A stretch of 64,000 bases of DNA, taken from Kocuria sp. TGY1127_2 (GTDB taxonomy: Bacteria; Actinomycetota; Actinomycetes; Actinomycetales; Micrococcaceae). Positions within the stretch are counted from its first letter, which is position 1; each line of letters opens with the position of its first letter. This document shows, one piece after another, positions 52,801 through 62,682 of this stretch. The stretch spans positions 1,302,001-1,366,000 of the forward strand of contig NZ_AP022834.1 of NCBI RefSeq assembly GCF_013394385.1, read 5' to 3'. The position numbers and the translations under genes were made by a program. The notes below the pieces were generated by a model, which ran no database searches, was not told the origin of the DNA, and worked only from the letters and a program-made list of their open reading frames with translations.

Positions 52801-54057
52801 ATGAACCCATGGGTGGGCGGCGACGCCGGAGAACCCGACCCCGCACAGATCGATCTGGAGCTCGAATCAGAGGCAATCTTCAGATCGTGGGGGCGGAAAA
52901 GGCCTGGCCTTCATCGTGATGTCGCCGCTGCCCGGTCCGTGCTCGAGTCCCTTGGCGGCACGCAGTCCACACCTACCGTGCTCGTCACGGGATCCAAAGG
53001 CAAAGGCCAGACGGCGGCGACCGCCGCGGCGTACCTGAGCGCCGCAGGTTTCCGGACCGGTTTGGTCGCGTCCCCGGGCATTCTGTCGAATCTTGACCGG
53101 TTCAGCCTGGACGGAATGGTAGTCGGTGTAGACGAGTACAACCGGTGGCTCTGGCGAACCGAAGACGCCGTTCGTCGCGCTTACGTCGAGCCCGACGGTT
53201 ACCTGTCGCCGACGGGCCTGTTCACGGTTATGGGCCATGCGATGCTTCAGGCGAACGGAGCGGATGTGATCGTCCATGAAGCCGGGATGGGCGGCTCGCA
53301 CGACGAAATCTCCGTTTTCGACCGCCTGGCCGTGGGTTTTACGAGCGTATTTCCCGAGCATCTGGATGTATTCGGACCTACTCTGGCCGATGTTGCGCGA
53401 GAGAAGTTCGGCCTGATCCGACCTCGCGACATTGTTTTCACCGTTCCGCAGGACAGCGTTGTGACAGACGTGATGCGCTCTCTTTGCGCGAGTCGTGCTG
53501 TTGAACCGCACGAGATTCCGGCCGGAGATTTCCTGAGCCAGAATCAGAATTTGGGGTGTGAACTGGCCAAGTACGCCGCGAGGGTACTGGGACGGGAACC
53601 GTATTCGGGCACCGTTGAATTGGACCGGCCCGGTCGAGGGCAGTTTTATGTGACTCGGAATGGGGCCGAATTCTGCCTCGACGCGTGCATCGATCCGTCA
53701 GGTCTGGCGGCGGCGGTCGAACGGGCCGAAGAACGCTGGGGCGAGGTATCGACAGTGTACTGGTCGGTTCCCACGACCAAAAATATTGAGGGGATGGCTC
53801 GGTGGCTCGAGGACCGGAGCGTCGAGCATTTCTTCGTACCCCTTGTGAGCGATCATTTGGACTACGATCTCTCGGCCGAAACGGAGGGTCGCCTACGGAT
53901 CGCATCTCGGGACCGTCTTCTCGAGAGACTGCACCCGCATTCGCTGCTTGCTGGAACCATAACTTTCGGCACCTCCGTCTTGAATGAGATCGGGGTCACG
54001 GCAACGCGCCTCTTCCGCCCCGTTAGGATCGAGAGCGGAGACTTACCCCATATTTAG
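52801..54057 (+). CDS. Divergent FolC-like ligase (Mur ligase family), unknown substrate
   Basis: A 418-residue relative of FolC, not a copy of the folC just upstream. It keeps the P-loop VTGSKGKGQTAA (62-73), the SPGILSNLDRFSLDG stretch (FolC: SPHL..ERI.IDG), the glutamate of FolC's LEVGLGG in HEAGMGG, and PEHLDVFGPTLADVAREK in place of LDHTxxLGxTxxxIAxEK. It lacks the C-terminal DxAHNP motif; that region reads VYWSVPTTKNIEGMARWLED. So it can bind ATP but probably joins different groups. It sits between DUF4233 and ndk, where most relatives I know have nothing. Confidence 0.75.
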   Translation: MNPWVGGDAGEPDPAQIDLELESEAIFRSWGRKRPGLHRDVAAARSVLESLGGTQSTPTVLVTGSKGKGQTAATAAAYLSAAGFRTGLVASPGILSNLDRFSLDGMVVGVDEYNRWLWRTEDAVRRAYVEPDGYLSPTGLFTVMGHAMLQANGADVIVHEAGMGGSHDEISVFDRLAVGFTSVFPEHLDVFGPTLADVAREKFGLIRPRDIVFTVPQDSVVTDVMRSLCASRAVEPHEIPAGDFLSQNQNLGCELAKYAARVLGREPYSGTVELDRPGRGQFYVTRNGAEFCLDACIDPSGLAAAVERAEERWGEVSTVYWSVPTTKNIEGMARWLEDRSVEHFFVPLVSDHLDYDLSAETEGRLRIASRDRLLERLHPHSLLAGTITFGTSVLNEIGVTATRLFRPVRIESGDLPHI

Positions 54058-54067
54058 GAGTTCATTG

Positions 54068-54481
54068 ATGTCCGAACGTTCGCTGGTCCTGGTCAAACCC
54101 GATGGAGTCGAGCGCAATCTCATCGGCGCCATCCTGTCCCGCATCGAAACCAAGGGTTACAAGATTGTTGAGCTCCAGAAGCTCACGCCAACCCGTGAGA
54201 TCCTCGAGCAGCATTACGAGGAACACAAGGGCAAGCCCTTTTATGAGCCTCTCCTCGAATTCATGATGTCCGGCTCCGTGGTGGCGGCAGTGGTTGAGGG
54301 CGACCGCGTCATCGAGTCCGTTCGGACCTTGATGGGACCGTCGGACCCCACCGCTGCGGCCCCCGGAACCATTCGTGGGGATCTCAGCCGGGACTGGGGA
54401 GAGAAAGTCCAGAAGAACTTGGTTCATGGTTCGGACTCGCCCGAGTCTGCCGAACGCGAGATCGGCATCTGGTTCGGCTAG
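54068..54481 (+). CDS. ndk: Nucleoside-diphosphate kinase
   Basis: Transfers the gamma-phosphate between NTPs and NDPs through a phosphohistidine. The active-site His120 is in NLVHGSDSPESAEREI, and KPDGVERNLIG opens the fold. 137 residues, normal. The ATG at 54068 has AGGAG 8 nt upstream. It lies 10 nt after the FolC-like gene, so the ileS-folC-DUF4233-FolC-like-ndk run may be one transcript. Confidence 0.97.
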   Translation: MSERSLVLVKPDGVERNLIGAILSRIETKGYKIVELQKLTPTREILEQHYEEHKGKPFYEPLLEFMMSGSVVAAVVEGDRVIESVRTLMGPSDPTAAAPGTIRGDLSRDWGEKVQKNLVHGSDSPESAEREIGIWFG

Positions 54482-54512
54482 ACACGCCCGGGCGCGACGC
54501 CCTATGGAAATT

Positions 54513-54557
54513 AACGACGAGGCCCCCGCAGACGCAGTCTGCGGGGGCCTCGTCGTT
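54513..54557. terminator. Bidirectional terminator, ndk / VKOR
   Basis: A perfect 20-bp stem (arm AACGACGAGGCCCCCGCAGA) with a 5-nt loop, between convergent ndk and the VKOR-family gene (ending at 54569). Confidence 0.92.
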
Positions 54558-54568
54558 GAGAGACTGGC

Positions 54569-55213
54569 TCAAATCATTGAAAGAATATTAGAGAAGAACC
54601 GGATGAAGATGATTCCGAAGAGAACCAAGAGAATCATAATGACGAGGAACCAGGACCATCCGGGCAGCGACTCGGCCAAGCGGGGAGATACGGGAATCAC
54701 CCCTGTTCGGATATTCCGCATGGTGACATTGACCGCCAACGCGGTCTGAACGATCCAAACGATCATGCAGTAGAGGCACAGAGCGTCAATCTGGAAGGTG
54801 GTCTCGTACCACAGCCAAAAAGTGAAGAGTGACCCCAGGAGCACTCCCACTTCGACGCAGATCCAGTACCAGCGTGCGAAGCGAGCTCCTGCGAAGAGTC
54901 CCACGCCGATCGTAAGGATGACGGCGTAGGCCACGATCCCGATGAAAGGGTTGGGGAACCCGAAGAGTTCGGCCTGCGGTGTACGCATCACGGTTCCGCA
55001 GTTGAGAAGTGCATTGATATCGCAACTGGACTTGTGTCCGGCGTCGAGAAATACCTGGAGCCTCTCGAAGACCAACGCCGCGGAGGCTATGAACCCAATA
55101 GCGCCTGTGGTGACCAGAAGCCAAGCAAATGGTTTTTCACGTGCATCGGTGGTGCTCGAAATCGACGGATTCGCGCGACGCCGTGGCGCGGGATCGACGC
55201 TGGATGTGCTCAC
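54569..55213 (-). CDS. Vitamin K epoxide reductase family protein
   Basis: A membrane thiol oxidoreductase, probably reoxidising a DsbA-like partner and passing electrons to menaquinone, as known VKOR homologues do. 214 residues with about five helices (31-55, 90-108, 115-135, 143-165 and 187-208). Active-site cysteines are Cys64 and Cys72 in CDINALLNCG and the CxxC Cys146/Cys149 in LCLYCMIV. The N-terminal 25 residues are polar. No thioredoxin domain is fused. Confidence 0.92.
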   Translation of the reverse strand: MSTSSVDPAPRRRANPSISSTTDAREKPFAWLLVTTGAIGFIASAALVFERLQVFLDAGHKSSCDINALLNCGTVMRTPQAELFGFPNPFIGIVAYAVILTIGVGLFAGARFARWYWICVEVGVLLGSLFTFWLWYETTFQIDALCLYCMIVWIVQTALAVNVTMRNIRTGVIPVSPRLAESLPGWSWFLVIMILLVLFGIIFIRFFSNILSMI

Positions 55214-55677
55214 TGGTCATTCCTTGGGGTCGGTTCCGCACAGTAACCTTCTGTGCACGTACGGATTCATCTTATCGAGGCAACGTGAATGTAGTACTTG
55301 AGGTGTTACGAATTCGTCTCAAAGGTCGCTGGCAATTCAATGAACAGCGAGCCAAGGCTTGGCTGTGCGATACTGAGAGAGGTGAGAGCCGCGCCGCACG
55401 CGGCTCGAAGCCCAATGTGACGCCGACAGGTGCCGTGCACCGCTTCGGACAACGAAGCGAAGACCACCTTTGCACAAGACTTCAGCGAGATGCGAAGCTC
55501 GGCGGATCCATTGGCCCGTGTGGAGCCCTTCGCCGGCATCTCCACAGCGCAGGCTCGATGAGCCCCACCCGGGTAGAGAACGACTTCCGGTCGTCGCGTA
55601 GATCGCGGCAGGACCGACTTGAATGGCCAGATCGCGGGTGCGGCTCGGGATCGGCTCCATAGGAGTACTAACTAAAC
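55214..55677 (+). promoter_or_regulatory. Long leader and promoter region of rne
   Basis: 464 nt with no credible gene. A -10-like GATACT lies at 55369-55374; if used, the rne mRNA has a 5' leader of about 300 nt. A perfect 7-bp hairpin, GAGCCGC/GCGGCTC, is at 55386-55406. The ribosome binding site AGGAG (55661-55665) is 12 nt from the ATG, farther than usual. Long leaders on rne genes allow RNase E to control its own mRNA in E. coli; the same is plausible here. Confidence 0.5.
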
Positions 55678-58600
55678 ATGAGCATGCAGAACGAAGGCAC
55701 CGCCGCAGAAGGCGGGGCCGAAGTGGACGAACCCACGAACGCCCCCGAAGCGAATTCGCAGGAGACCGCCGAAACCGACGTCGAGCGCCAGGAATCCGGA
55801 ACGCCCGAGGCTTCTCAGCCGGCCGAATCCGATATTTCGGGGCAGGGACAAGAACACCAAGCGGGGGAGGAAGAAGAACCGAGCACTCCAGTAGCTGCGT
55901 TGTCTCCGACTTCTCTTCTTTTCCACGCTCCGGACCTCGACGAAATCAAAGCCGCAGCCTCGGCCAAGAAAAAGCACGAGGACTCCGACGAAGACGACGA
56001 AGAACCGGAGGAAGACGACTCGACCGAAGACGGCGAAGTCGTTTCCCGCCGCCGTCGCCGTCGACGGCGGGGTGGAGAAGACCTCGAACTGACGGGCGGG
56101 AACGACGACGACCCGCCCAACACCGTGACCAAGGTCCGGACGCCGCGTCTGACCGAGGGGGCGGCCTCGAATAAGGTCACTTCGGTCAAGGGTTCGACGC
56201 GGCTCGAAGCGAAGCGTCAGCGTCGCCGCGATTCCCGCGCCTCCGGACGGCGTCGTCATGTGATCACCGAAGCGGAGTTCCTAGCCCGTCGTGAATCGGT
56301 TGAACGCCAGATGATCGTTCGTCAGAAAGACGATCGGATCCAAATCGGCGTTCTGGAAGACGGCGTCCTGGCGGAGCACTTCGTGTCCAAAACCCAGCAG
56401 GACTCGCTCATCGGCAACGTTTACGTAGGCAAGGTCCAGAACGTACTTCCGTCCATGGAAGCCGCATTCGTAGACATCGGTCGCGGGCGCAACGCCGTCT
56501 TGTATGCCGGCGAGGTCAATTGGGACGCCTCCGGACTCGATGGCCAGCCTCGCAAGATCGAGAACGCGCTCAAATCAGGGGACTCGGTTCTGGTCCAGGT
56601 GACCAAGGACCCCATCGGGCACAAGGGTGCGCGTTTGACCTCCCAGGTCTCTCTCCCCGGCCGTTTTCTGGTCTACGTACCGGGCGGGTCAATGACGGGC
56701 ATCTCCCGTAAATTGCCGGATACCGAGCGGGCCCGTCTCAAGAAGATCCTCAAGGACAAACTGCCGGACGGGGCGGGAGTCATAGTCCGCACGGCCGCAG
56801 AAGGTGCTGCCGAAGAAGAGCTGGCCCATGACATCAACCGATTGCGCGCGCAGTGGGAAGACATCGAGTCCAAGTCCAAGTCCAAGAAGACCTTGGCTCC
56901 GGAGATGCTCTACCAAGAGCCGGACCTGACCATCAAGACGGTTCGCGACGTCTTTAACGAAGATTTCTCCGCCATGGTCGTTCAGGGCGACCAAGCGTGG
57001 GACAGCATTGAGGCGTACGTGACCTATGTGGCACCGGATCTGATCGACCGACTCAAGAAGTGGGATGGCGAGGAAGACCTCTTCGACCATTACCGCATTG
57101 AAGAAGGTCTTTCCAAGGCACTTGATCGCAAGGTCTTCTTGCCTTCCGGAGGCTCCTTGGTGATCGATCGCACCGAGGCGATGACCGTCATCGACGTCAA
57201 CACGGGAAAGTTCACCGGTTCCGGCGGAAACTTGGAAGAAACCGTGACCAAGAACAACCTGGAGGCCGCCGAAGAGATCGTCCGTCAACTGCGTCTGCGC
57301 GACATCGGCGGAATCATCGTCATTGACTTCATTGACATGGTTCTGGAATCGAACCGCGATCTTGTCCTGCGTCGACTCATCGAATGCCTGGGTCGGGATC
57401 GGACCAAACATCAGGTCGCCGAGGTGACCTCGCTTGGTTTGGTCCAGATGACGCGCAAACGCATGGGTACGGGCCTTCTGGAGGTCTTCTCCGAGACGTG
57501 CGAGCACTGCGCAGGCCGGGGCGTCATCGTCCACGACCAGCCGCTCAAGGGTCGCGCCGGCGGTGCAGGGACAGAGCACAACGGTCGAAACGACCGCAAG
57601 CGCAATAAGGACCGCGGCAAACAGCGCAATCACGACGAGCACCCGAAGCAGGACGAGGCGAAGGCCGAGGCCGCGCGCAATGCTCTGGCGAATATAGCGG
57701 CAGCTTCCTCTCATCAGGAAGACTCAGAATCCTCCGAAACCGGTGAAGATTCACTCAACCGTGGACAGCACACACCCGAATCGGGCGAATCGAAGTCCGC
57801 GAAGAAGCGCAAGCGCCGCAAGCGAAATAAGGACCGCAGTCCCGTGACTGGGTCCAACGAGGCCCAGGCCTCCGACAACGCTTCCGGCCAGGACCGTTCG
57901 AGCGGTCACCAGAAGGGTGTAGCCGAGGGTGAGCCGGACGCCGTCGTGACGATTCAGGGTGAGGTCGTCAGCCTGCCTCAAGGCTCCAAGGTGGACGAGG
58001 AGCAAGAGTCCTACGGCGAGCAAGGCTCGTTCAGTCTCGATTCTCTCGCGGCAGCTTTCGAAAACAAGGGGGCCTCAAGCAACCTCGACAATTCGGAGGA
58101 GCCGGTTTCCGAGGCGGAGGCTTCGGAAGAGGACCAGCAGGATCGTGAAGTTCGTCCGGTCCGACGCGGACGTCGTGATGCTGCTCGGAACCGCTCAGGT
58201 CGAGAAGGCGCAGAAGCGGCGCGTCGTGCGGCACTCGAGGCGCTTCAGGACATGAAGCCCGGTGGCCGCGGCGGACGTCGTAAGAAACCTGCGCAGGAAT
58301 CGAATCAGGACAAAAAGGCTGATCAACAGCGTTCCGACAAGCCGCAGCAGCGAGATACTCCGCGGCGCAAGACGTCACGGGCGGTTGTGGAGCCGGAGAA
58401 TGATCAGAATCTGACCGGCGTTGCGACGCCCGGGCAGCCGTCGAATACGCCGGAACCTGTTGCTGAGAAGGCCGCAACCGCGCCCCAGGCCACTCAACCG
58501 AAGAAGCGACGGAGTCGGCGTGCGGCCTCGAGCACGGGAGTCGGGGGAACGATCCAAGCGGGTGAGAGCGGAAAGGCCCAGGGCGGATCCGTGTCCACAG

Positions 58601-58698
58601 CCTCGTATTCGGCTGCCGCCGAGACCTCGTCGTCGAATGAGGATGTCCCGATGCTGGGCGTAGGAGTCAAGGCTTCCGAAATCCGGCGCCCGGAGTAG
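55678..58698 (+). CDS. rne: Ribonuclease E/G
   Basis: The main endoribonuclease for mRNA decay and rRNA/tRNA processing. 1006 residues. A disordered N-terminal acidic arm (1-195) precedes the S1 domain (about 225-310, GNVYVGKVQNVLPSMEAAFV), the DNase I-like catalytic part with MTVIDVNTGKFTG and IVIDFIDM, and the zinc link CEHCAGRG near 610. The C-terminal 370 residues are charged, low in complexity and rich in Arg/Lys/Glu: probably the scaffold for partners. The N-terminal arm and C-terminal tail around a central catalytic core are the actinobacterial arrangement. Start decided by AGGAG, 12 nt upstream. Confidence 0.96.
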   Translation: MSMQNEGTAAEGGAEVDEPTNAPEANSQETAETDVERQESGTPEASQPAESDISGQGQEHQAGEEEEPSTPVAALSPTSLLFHAPDLDEIKAAASAKKKHEDSDEDDEEPEEDDSTEDGEVVSRRRRRRRRGGEDLELTGGNDDDPPNTVTKVRTPRLTEGAASNKVTSVKGSTRLEAKRQRRRDSRASGRRRHVITEAEFLARRESVERQMIVRQKDDRIQIGVLEDGVLAEHFVSKTQQDSLIGNVYVGKVQNVLPSMEAAFVDIGRGRNAVLYAGEVNWDASGLDGQPRKIENALKSGDSVLVQVTKDPIGHKGARLTSQVSLPGRFLVYVPGGSMTGISRKLPDTERARLKKILKDKLPDGAGVIVRTAAEGAAEEELAHDINRLRAQWEDIESKSKSKKTLAPEMLYQEPDLTIKTVRDVFNEDFSAMVVQGDQAWDSIEAYVTYVAPDLIDRLKKWDGEEDLFDHYRIEEGLSKALDRKVFLPSGGSLVIDRTEAMTVIDVNTGKFTGSGGNLEETVTKNNLEAAEEIVRQLRLRDIGGIIVIDFIDMVLESNRDLVLRRLIECLGRDRTKHQVAEVTSLGLVQMTRKRMGTGLLEVFSETCEHCAGRGVIVHDQPLKGRAGGAGTEHNGRNDRKRNKDRGKQRNHDEHPKQDEAKAEAARNALANIAAASSHQEDSESSETGEDSLNRGQHTPESGESKSAKKRKRRKRNKDRSPVTGSNEAQASDNASGQDRSSGHQKGVAEGEPDAVVTIQGEVVSLPQGSKVDEEQESYGEQGSFSLDSLAAAFENKGASSNLDNSEEPVSEAEASEEDQQDREVRPVRRGRRDAARNRSGREGAEAARRAALEALQDMKPGGRGGRRKKPAQESNQDKKADQQRSDKPQQRDTPRRKTSRAVVEPENDQNLTGVATPGQPSNTPEPVAEKAATAPQATQPKKRRSRRAASSTGVGGTIQAGESGKAQGGSVSTASYSAAAETSSSNEDVPMLGVGVKASEIRRPE

Positions 58699-58993
58699 AG
58701 GAATGTGATGCGGGTCGCCCATGAACGACGGCGACACGCATCACCTCCACTTGCCCGTCTTCGTGCGGTACCGTAGGCTTGTTAGTCGGTGCTCATTGCC
58801 ACCTCATGACGGGCGTTATGGTCCGGGCCGTTCGAAGCGGGCTGAGACGGGAGATGAGCATGAGAGCGCAATGCCCGCGGTTTATGCCGTTGGAAGCGAG
58901 AAGGCCGGCCCTCCGTCTCAGTGAGGGGTCGTCTGAGCAGGCGCCCTCCCTAGAAACTTTGTACATATAACGTCGAGAGAAGTGAGTTCCCAA
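58699..58993 (+). promoter_or_regulatory. Leader region of rplU
   Basis: 295 nt without a gene. A long-range stem pairs CTGAGACGG (58842-58850) with CCGTCTCAG (58913-58921), extended by GAG/CTC, enclosing about 60 nt with GC-rich sub-hairpins. It lies 72 nt before the rplU start. A leader RNA controlling L21/L27 synthesis is possible; I could not match it to a known family. Confidence 0.45.
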
Positions 58994-59305
58994 GTGGTGT
59001 ACGCGATTGTCCGCGCTGGCGGCCGCCAAGAAAAGGTTTCCGTCGGAGACCTCGTGACCCTTGACCGCGTCGCCGGCGAGGCCGGCAGCACCATTGAGCT
59101 GCCCGTGCTGATGCTGGTCGACGGCGAGTCGGTCACTGCAGATGCCAAGAGCTTGGCATCCGCAAAGGTCACTGCAGAGAAGGTCGAGGACCTGCGTGGT
59201 CCGAAGATCGTTATCCAGAAGTACAAGAACAAGACCGGTTACAAAAAGCGCCAGGGCTTCCGTGCTGATCTGACCAAGGTCAAGATCACCGGCATCAACG
59301 CCTAG
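58994..59305 (+). CDS. rplU: 50S ribosomal protein L21
   Basis: A 103-residue ribosomal protein that binds 23S r[20 protein letters not shown] at the N-terminus and [20 protein letters not shown] at the C-terminus are conserved. I chose the first GTG of GTG-GTG at 58994, which yields the family start ([10 protein letters not shown]); GTG 58982 is in frame but lies on top of the purine-rich GAGAGAAG site. First of rplU-rpmA-obgE-proB. Confidence 0.94.
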   Translation: MVYAIVRAGGRQEKVSVGDLVTLDRVAGEAGSTIELPVLMLVDGESVTADAKSLASAKVTAEKVEDLRGPKIVIQKYKNKTGYKKRQGFRADLTKVKITGINA

Positions 59306-59357
59306 TAACCGACAGCACGGTTTTCCGTCAGAAAATTTTAACCGAAGGTAGGCAGGT

Positions 59358-59615
59358 ATGGCACATAAAAAAGGTGCAAGCTCAACCCGTAACGGTCGCG
59401 ACTCGAACCCCCAGTACCTGGGTGTGAAGCGCTTTGGCGGCCAGGCCGTCAACGCCGGCGAGATCATCGTCCGCCAGCGCGGTACCCACTTCCACCCGGG
59501 CGACAACGTCGGCCGCGGGGGAGACGACACGCTCTTCGCTCTGGCCGCTGGCCAGGTCGAATTCGGCCGTCGTCGGGGTCGTAAGGTCGTCAACATTTTG
59601 GAAGCGGCCGAGTAA
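59358..59615 (+). CDS. rpmA: 50S ribosomal protein L27
   Basis: 85 residues. N-terminal [21 protein letters not shown] is the conserved arm that reaches the peptidyl-transferase centre, and the body [15 protein letters not shown] follows. The Firmicute-type cleavable N-terminal extension is absent. 52 nt after rplU. Confidence 0.97.
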   Translation: MAHKKGASSTRNGRDSNPQYLGVKRFGGQAVNAGEIIVRQRGTHFHPGDNVGRGGDDTLFALAAGQVEFGRRRGRKVVNILEAAE

Positions 59616-59754
59616 CTCACTCGTTGCTTCACTGCCCGGCCATTTTGACCGGCAGAGATGAGAGGGCATGTGCTCATTCGCAGCGCACGCCCTCTTTTCT
59701 CGTTTAAAATCGTTAGAATCACCAAAAGCGCACGTGTCAGTTCGAGGAGTTTGT

Positions 59755-61368
59755 GTGGCGAATTTTGTGGACAGGGTCGTTTTGCACGCCAGCGGCGGGG
59801 CGGGCGGCGACGGCTGCGTGTCCGTGCGTCGAGAAAAGTTCAAGCCTTTGGGCGGACCTGACGGTGGCAACGGTGGTCACGGTGGCAATGTGATCCTCCG
59901 GGTTGACGGTCAATCGACCACATTGCTGGAATACCATCACTCCCCGCATCAGACGGCTCCCAAGGGAGACATCGGGCGCGGCGCTCTCAACCACGGTCGC
60001 CACGGTGAGGATCTTATCCTTTCCGTGCCGCAGGGGACCGTCGTCAAGACGAAAGAGGGAGAGGTCCTGGCGGATCTCGTGCGTGAAGGCGATGAATTCA
60101 TCGCGGCCCACGGCGGAATAGGCGGCAGCGGAAATGCCGCGCTGGCCTCCGTCAAGCGCAAGGCTCCTGGTTTCGCTCTCCTCGGTACGGACGGCGAGAC
60201 GCGGGACATCGTTCTCGAGCTGAAGTCGATCGCCGACGTCGCCTTGGTTGGCTACCCGTCTGCCGGCAAGTCCTCGCTGATCGCTGCGATCAGTGCTGCT
60301 CGCCCCAAAATCGCCGACTATCCGTTCACCACGTTGGTGCCCAATCTGGGCGTTGTGGAAGCGGGGGATACCCGCTTCACGGTGGCCGATGTACCCGGCC
60401 TGATCGAGGGTGCCTCGGACGGGAAGGGCCTCGGCCACCGCTTCCTGCGTCACGTTGAGCGCTGCGCCGCCATCGTGCACGTGATCGACTGCGCGACCCT
60501 TGAACCCCGTAGGGACCCCATCAGCGATTTCGAGACCATCAACGCGGAACTTTCGCGATATGAGGTGGATCCTTCGGCGGGAACCTCAACTCCACTGGTC
60601 GAAAGGCCTCACATTGCGGTTCTGAACAAGATCGATGTTCCGGAAGCTCGTGAATTGGCCGAGTTCGTGAGAAACGATCTTGAGGACCGCGGACTGCGGG
60701 TCGTCGAGATTTCCACGGCCTCGCACGAAGGGCTGCGCGAACTGACTTTCGCCATGGCAGAGCTTGTCGAGGAAGCTCGCGCCCATCAAGCCGAGACGGA
60801 GGTCGAGGAGCCGGCCCCGGCCGTCATCCGGCCCCGAGGCCACCGCCGCAAGAGAGAATCCGAGTTCACGATCCGTCATGAAGAACGGAATTTGGAGCCG
60901 CTCTTCCGCGTGCTGGGTGAGAAGCCGGAGCGTTGGATCAAGCAAACCGATTTCTCAAATGATGAAGCAGTGGGGTTCTTGGCCGATCGTCTCGCTAAGC
61001 TCGGTGTGGAAGACGAATTATTCAAACAGGGCGCCAAACCCGGCGACGCCGTGGTCATCGGATCAGAGGCGGACGCAGTGATCTTCGATTGGGAGCCGAC
61101 TATGGTGACCGGTGCGGAGAATCTGACGAGTCCACGCGGATCCGACGTCCGTCTCGAAGAACTCATTCGGCCCACGCGTGCTGAGAAGCGCGAGGACTAC
61201 CAGCAGCGAAAGGACGCACGAGCTGCGGCACGTGACGAGCTGGAATCCGAGCGCCTCGCGGGCAAATGGACCGAATCCGTGGAACAAAGGCGGGAACGCA
61301 AAGCACGGGAGTCAGCGGCCGGGACGAGCGACACGCAAGGAGACGAATCAGGGCATGAGCAAGGCTAG
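59755..61368 (+). CDS. obgE: GTPase ObgE/CgtA
   Basis: Ribosome-associated GTPase for 50S assembly and stress control. N-terminal glycine-rich Obg fold (about 1-160), G domain with [14 protein letters not shown] (near 165), [24 protein letters not shown]-terminal OCT domain (about 355-435, [20 protein letters not shown]) and an Arg/Glu-rich tail. 537 residues. GTG at 59755 with GAGGAG 5 nt upstream; the longer frame to 59668 has none. The 3' end overlaps proB by 14 nt. Confidence 0.96.
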   Translation: MANFVDRVVLHASGGAGGDGCVSVRREKFKPLGGPDGGNGGHGGNVILRVDGQSTTLLEYHHSPHQTAPKGDIGRGALNHGRHGEDLILSVPQGTVVKTKEGEVLADLVREGDEFIAAHGGIGGSGNAALASVKRKAPGFALLGTDGETRDIVLELKSIADVALVGYPSAGKSSLIAAISAARPKIADYPFTTLVPNLGVVEAGDTRFTVADVPGLIEGASDGKGLGHRFLRHVERCAAIVHVIDCATLEPRRDPISDFETINAELSRYEVDPSAGTSTPLVERPHIAVLNKIDVPEARELAEFVRNDLEDRGLRVVEISTASHEGLRELTFAMAELVEEARAHQAETEVEEPAPAVIRPRGHRRKRESEFTIRHEERNLEPLFRVLGEKPERWIKQTDFSNDEAVGFLADRLAKLGVEDELFKQGAKPGDAVVIGSEADAVIFDWEPTMVTGAENLTSPRGSDVRLEELIRPTRAEKREDYQQRKDARAAARDELESERLAGKWTESVEQRRERKARESAAGTSDTQGDESGHEQG

Positions 61369-62560
61369 AGGCAAACTCAAGAGGACTGAGGTACAGCGTT
61401 CCGCGGAAAACCGCGGGAAGAACCGAATCAGCCCCATTGAGAGCAGGTCGGACATTCCCAAGGCGCGGCGCGTGGTGGTCAAGGTCGGCTCATCGTCTCT
61501 GACCTCGATCGCCAACTCATTGGACGAGTTGGCAGTCGCGACGATCACGGATGTCTTGGCCAAAGCCCATGCGCGCAACGTCGAGGTGGTGTTCGTGTCC
61601 TCGGGCGCCATCGCAGCGGGTCTGGCTCCCTTGGGGTTGAGCCGTCGTCCCAAGGACCTCGCCACACAGCAGGCTGCAGCCTCGGTGGGGCAGTCACTGA
61701 TCATGACCCGGTACACCGAGCTCTTCACCAGGTACGACGTCACGATTTCGCAGGTCCTGGTCACGGCCGAGGATCTCATGCACCGCAACCGCTACCACAA
61801 CGCACACCGGCAGTTGGAACGCCTGTTGGACCTCAACGTGCTTCCGATCGTCAATGAAAACGACGCCGTCGCGACCCACGAGCTGAAATTCGGGGACAAC
61901 GACCGCATCGCTGCGTTGGTGGCCCACACCATCAAGGCGGACGCCTTATTGCTCTTGTCGGACGTGGACGCTCTCTACACCAAGCACCCTGCGGAAGGCG
62001 GAGAGCGGATTCCGGAAGTGACGGATCCGGAAAAGGACCTCGAAGGCGTGGAAATCGGTACGATCGGTCGAGCCGGCGTCGGCTCCGGCGGCATGGTCAC
62101 CAAGGTTGAGGCAGCCAAGATCGCCTCCAGCTCCGGGATTCCGGCGCTGGTAACCTCCACGGCCAATGCAGCAGCAGCTCTCGAAGGCCAGGACGTCGGC
62201 ACTTGGTTCAAGCCGACGGGCGGGCGCCGCTCGGTCCGACTGGTGTGGTTGGCCCAATTGGCCAAGACCAAGGGAGCCCTGACTCTGGACGACGGTGCCG
62301 TCAAAGCCATTCGTCGCCGCACCTCACTGCTCGCCGCCGGTGTCACCAAAGTCGAAGGCATCTTCCGGCCGGGAGAGGCCATCGCGCTCAAGGCGCCGAA
62401 CGGGAAGACTATCGCCCATGGCATCGCCGCGTATTCGAGCGAGGATTGCGCCAAGACGGCAGGCAAACATACCGATGACGCCCTCGACGAGCTCGGGGAG
62501 GGATTCGACGGTGTGCTGGTCCACGTCGACAATCTCGCTCTTTTACGCCGTAAGTATTGA
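61355..62560 (+). CDS. proB: Glutamate 5-kinase
   Basis: First step of proline synthesis, phosphorylating glutamate. Amino acid kinase domain: [12 protein letters not shown] (about 40-51), [26 protein letters not shown], then [16 protein letters not shown]-terminal PUA domain from about 310. 401 residues, with an extra Lys/Arg-rich N-terminal leader of about 35. The ATG at 61355 overlaps the obgE stop by 14 nt; AAGGAG is 12 nt upstream. Proline feedback control is usual for the family. Confidence 0.95.
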   Translation: MSKARGKLKRTEVQRSAENRGKNRISPIESRSDIPKARRVVVKVGSSSLTSIANSLDELAVATITDVLAKAHARNVEVVFVSSGAIAAGLAPLGLSRRPKDLATQQAAASVGQSLIMTRYTELFTRYDVTISQVLVTAEDLMHRNRYHNAHRQLERLLDLNVLPIVNENDAVATHELKFGDNDRIAALVAHTIKADALLLLSDVDALYTKHPAEGGERIPEVTDPEKDLEGVEIGTIGRAGVGSGGMVTKVEAAKIASSSGIPALVTSTANAAAALEGQDVGTWFKPTGGRRSVRLVWLAQLAKTKGALTLDDGAVKAIRRRTSLLAAGVTKVEGIFRPGEAIALKAPNGKTIAHGIAAYSSEDCAKTAGKHTDDALDELGEGFDGVLVHVDNLALLRRKY

Positions 62561-62602
62561 ACCTCTAGGGGATGCGCTCCGCCCGTGAGGGGAGGGAGAG
62601 TG

Positions 62603-62663
62603 GCGTCGTTGGGGAGGGCAGTGGCTTTTACTCAGAGTGAAAGCGGCTGATTCCCAACGACGC
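62603..62663 (+). promoter_or_regulatory. Nested hairpin between proB and proA
   Basis: GCGTCGTTGGG..A pairs with TCCCAACGACGC, enclosing a second hairpin (GCTTTTAC/GTGAAAGC). It lies 42 nt after proB and 19 nt before proA: perhaps a proB terminator or a proA leader element. TAAGGT (62670-62675) follows, ending 7 nt before the proA ATG. Confidence 0.5.
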
Positions 62664-62682
62664 TCCCGCTAAGGTTGGGGTC

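Noticed and set aside
52801-54057. FolC-like gene as a decaying pseudogene
   Set aside because: The frame is intact, tightly spaced between neighbours, and keeps its nucleotide-binding motifs.
55337-55660. 107-codon minus-strand frame in the rne leader
   Set aside because: No ribosome binding site and no recognisable protein features; region better read as a leader.
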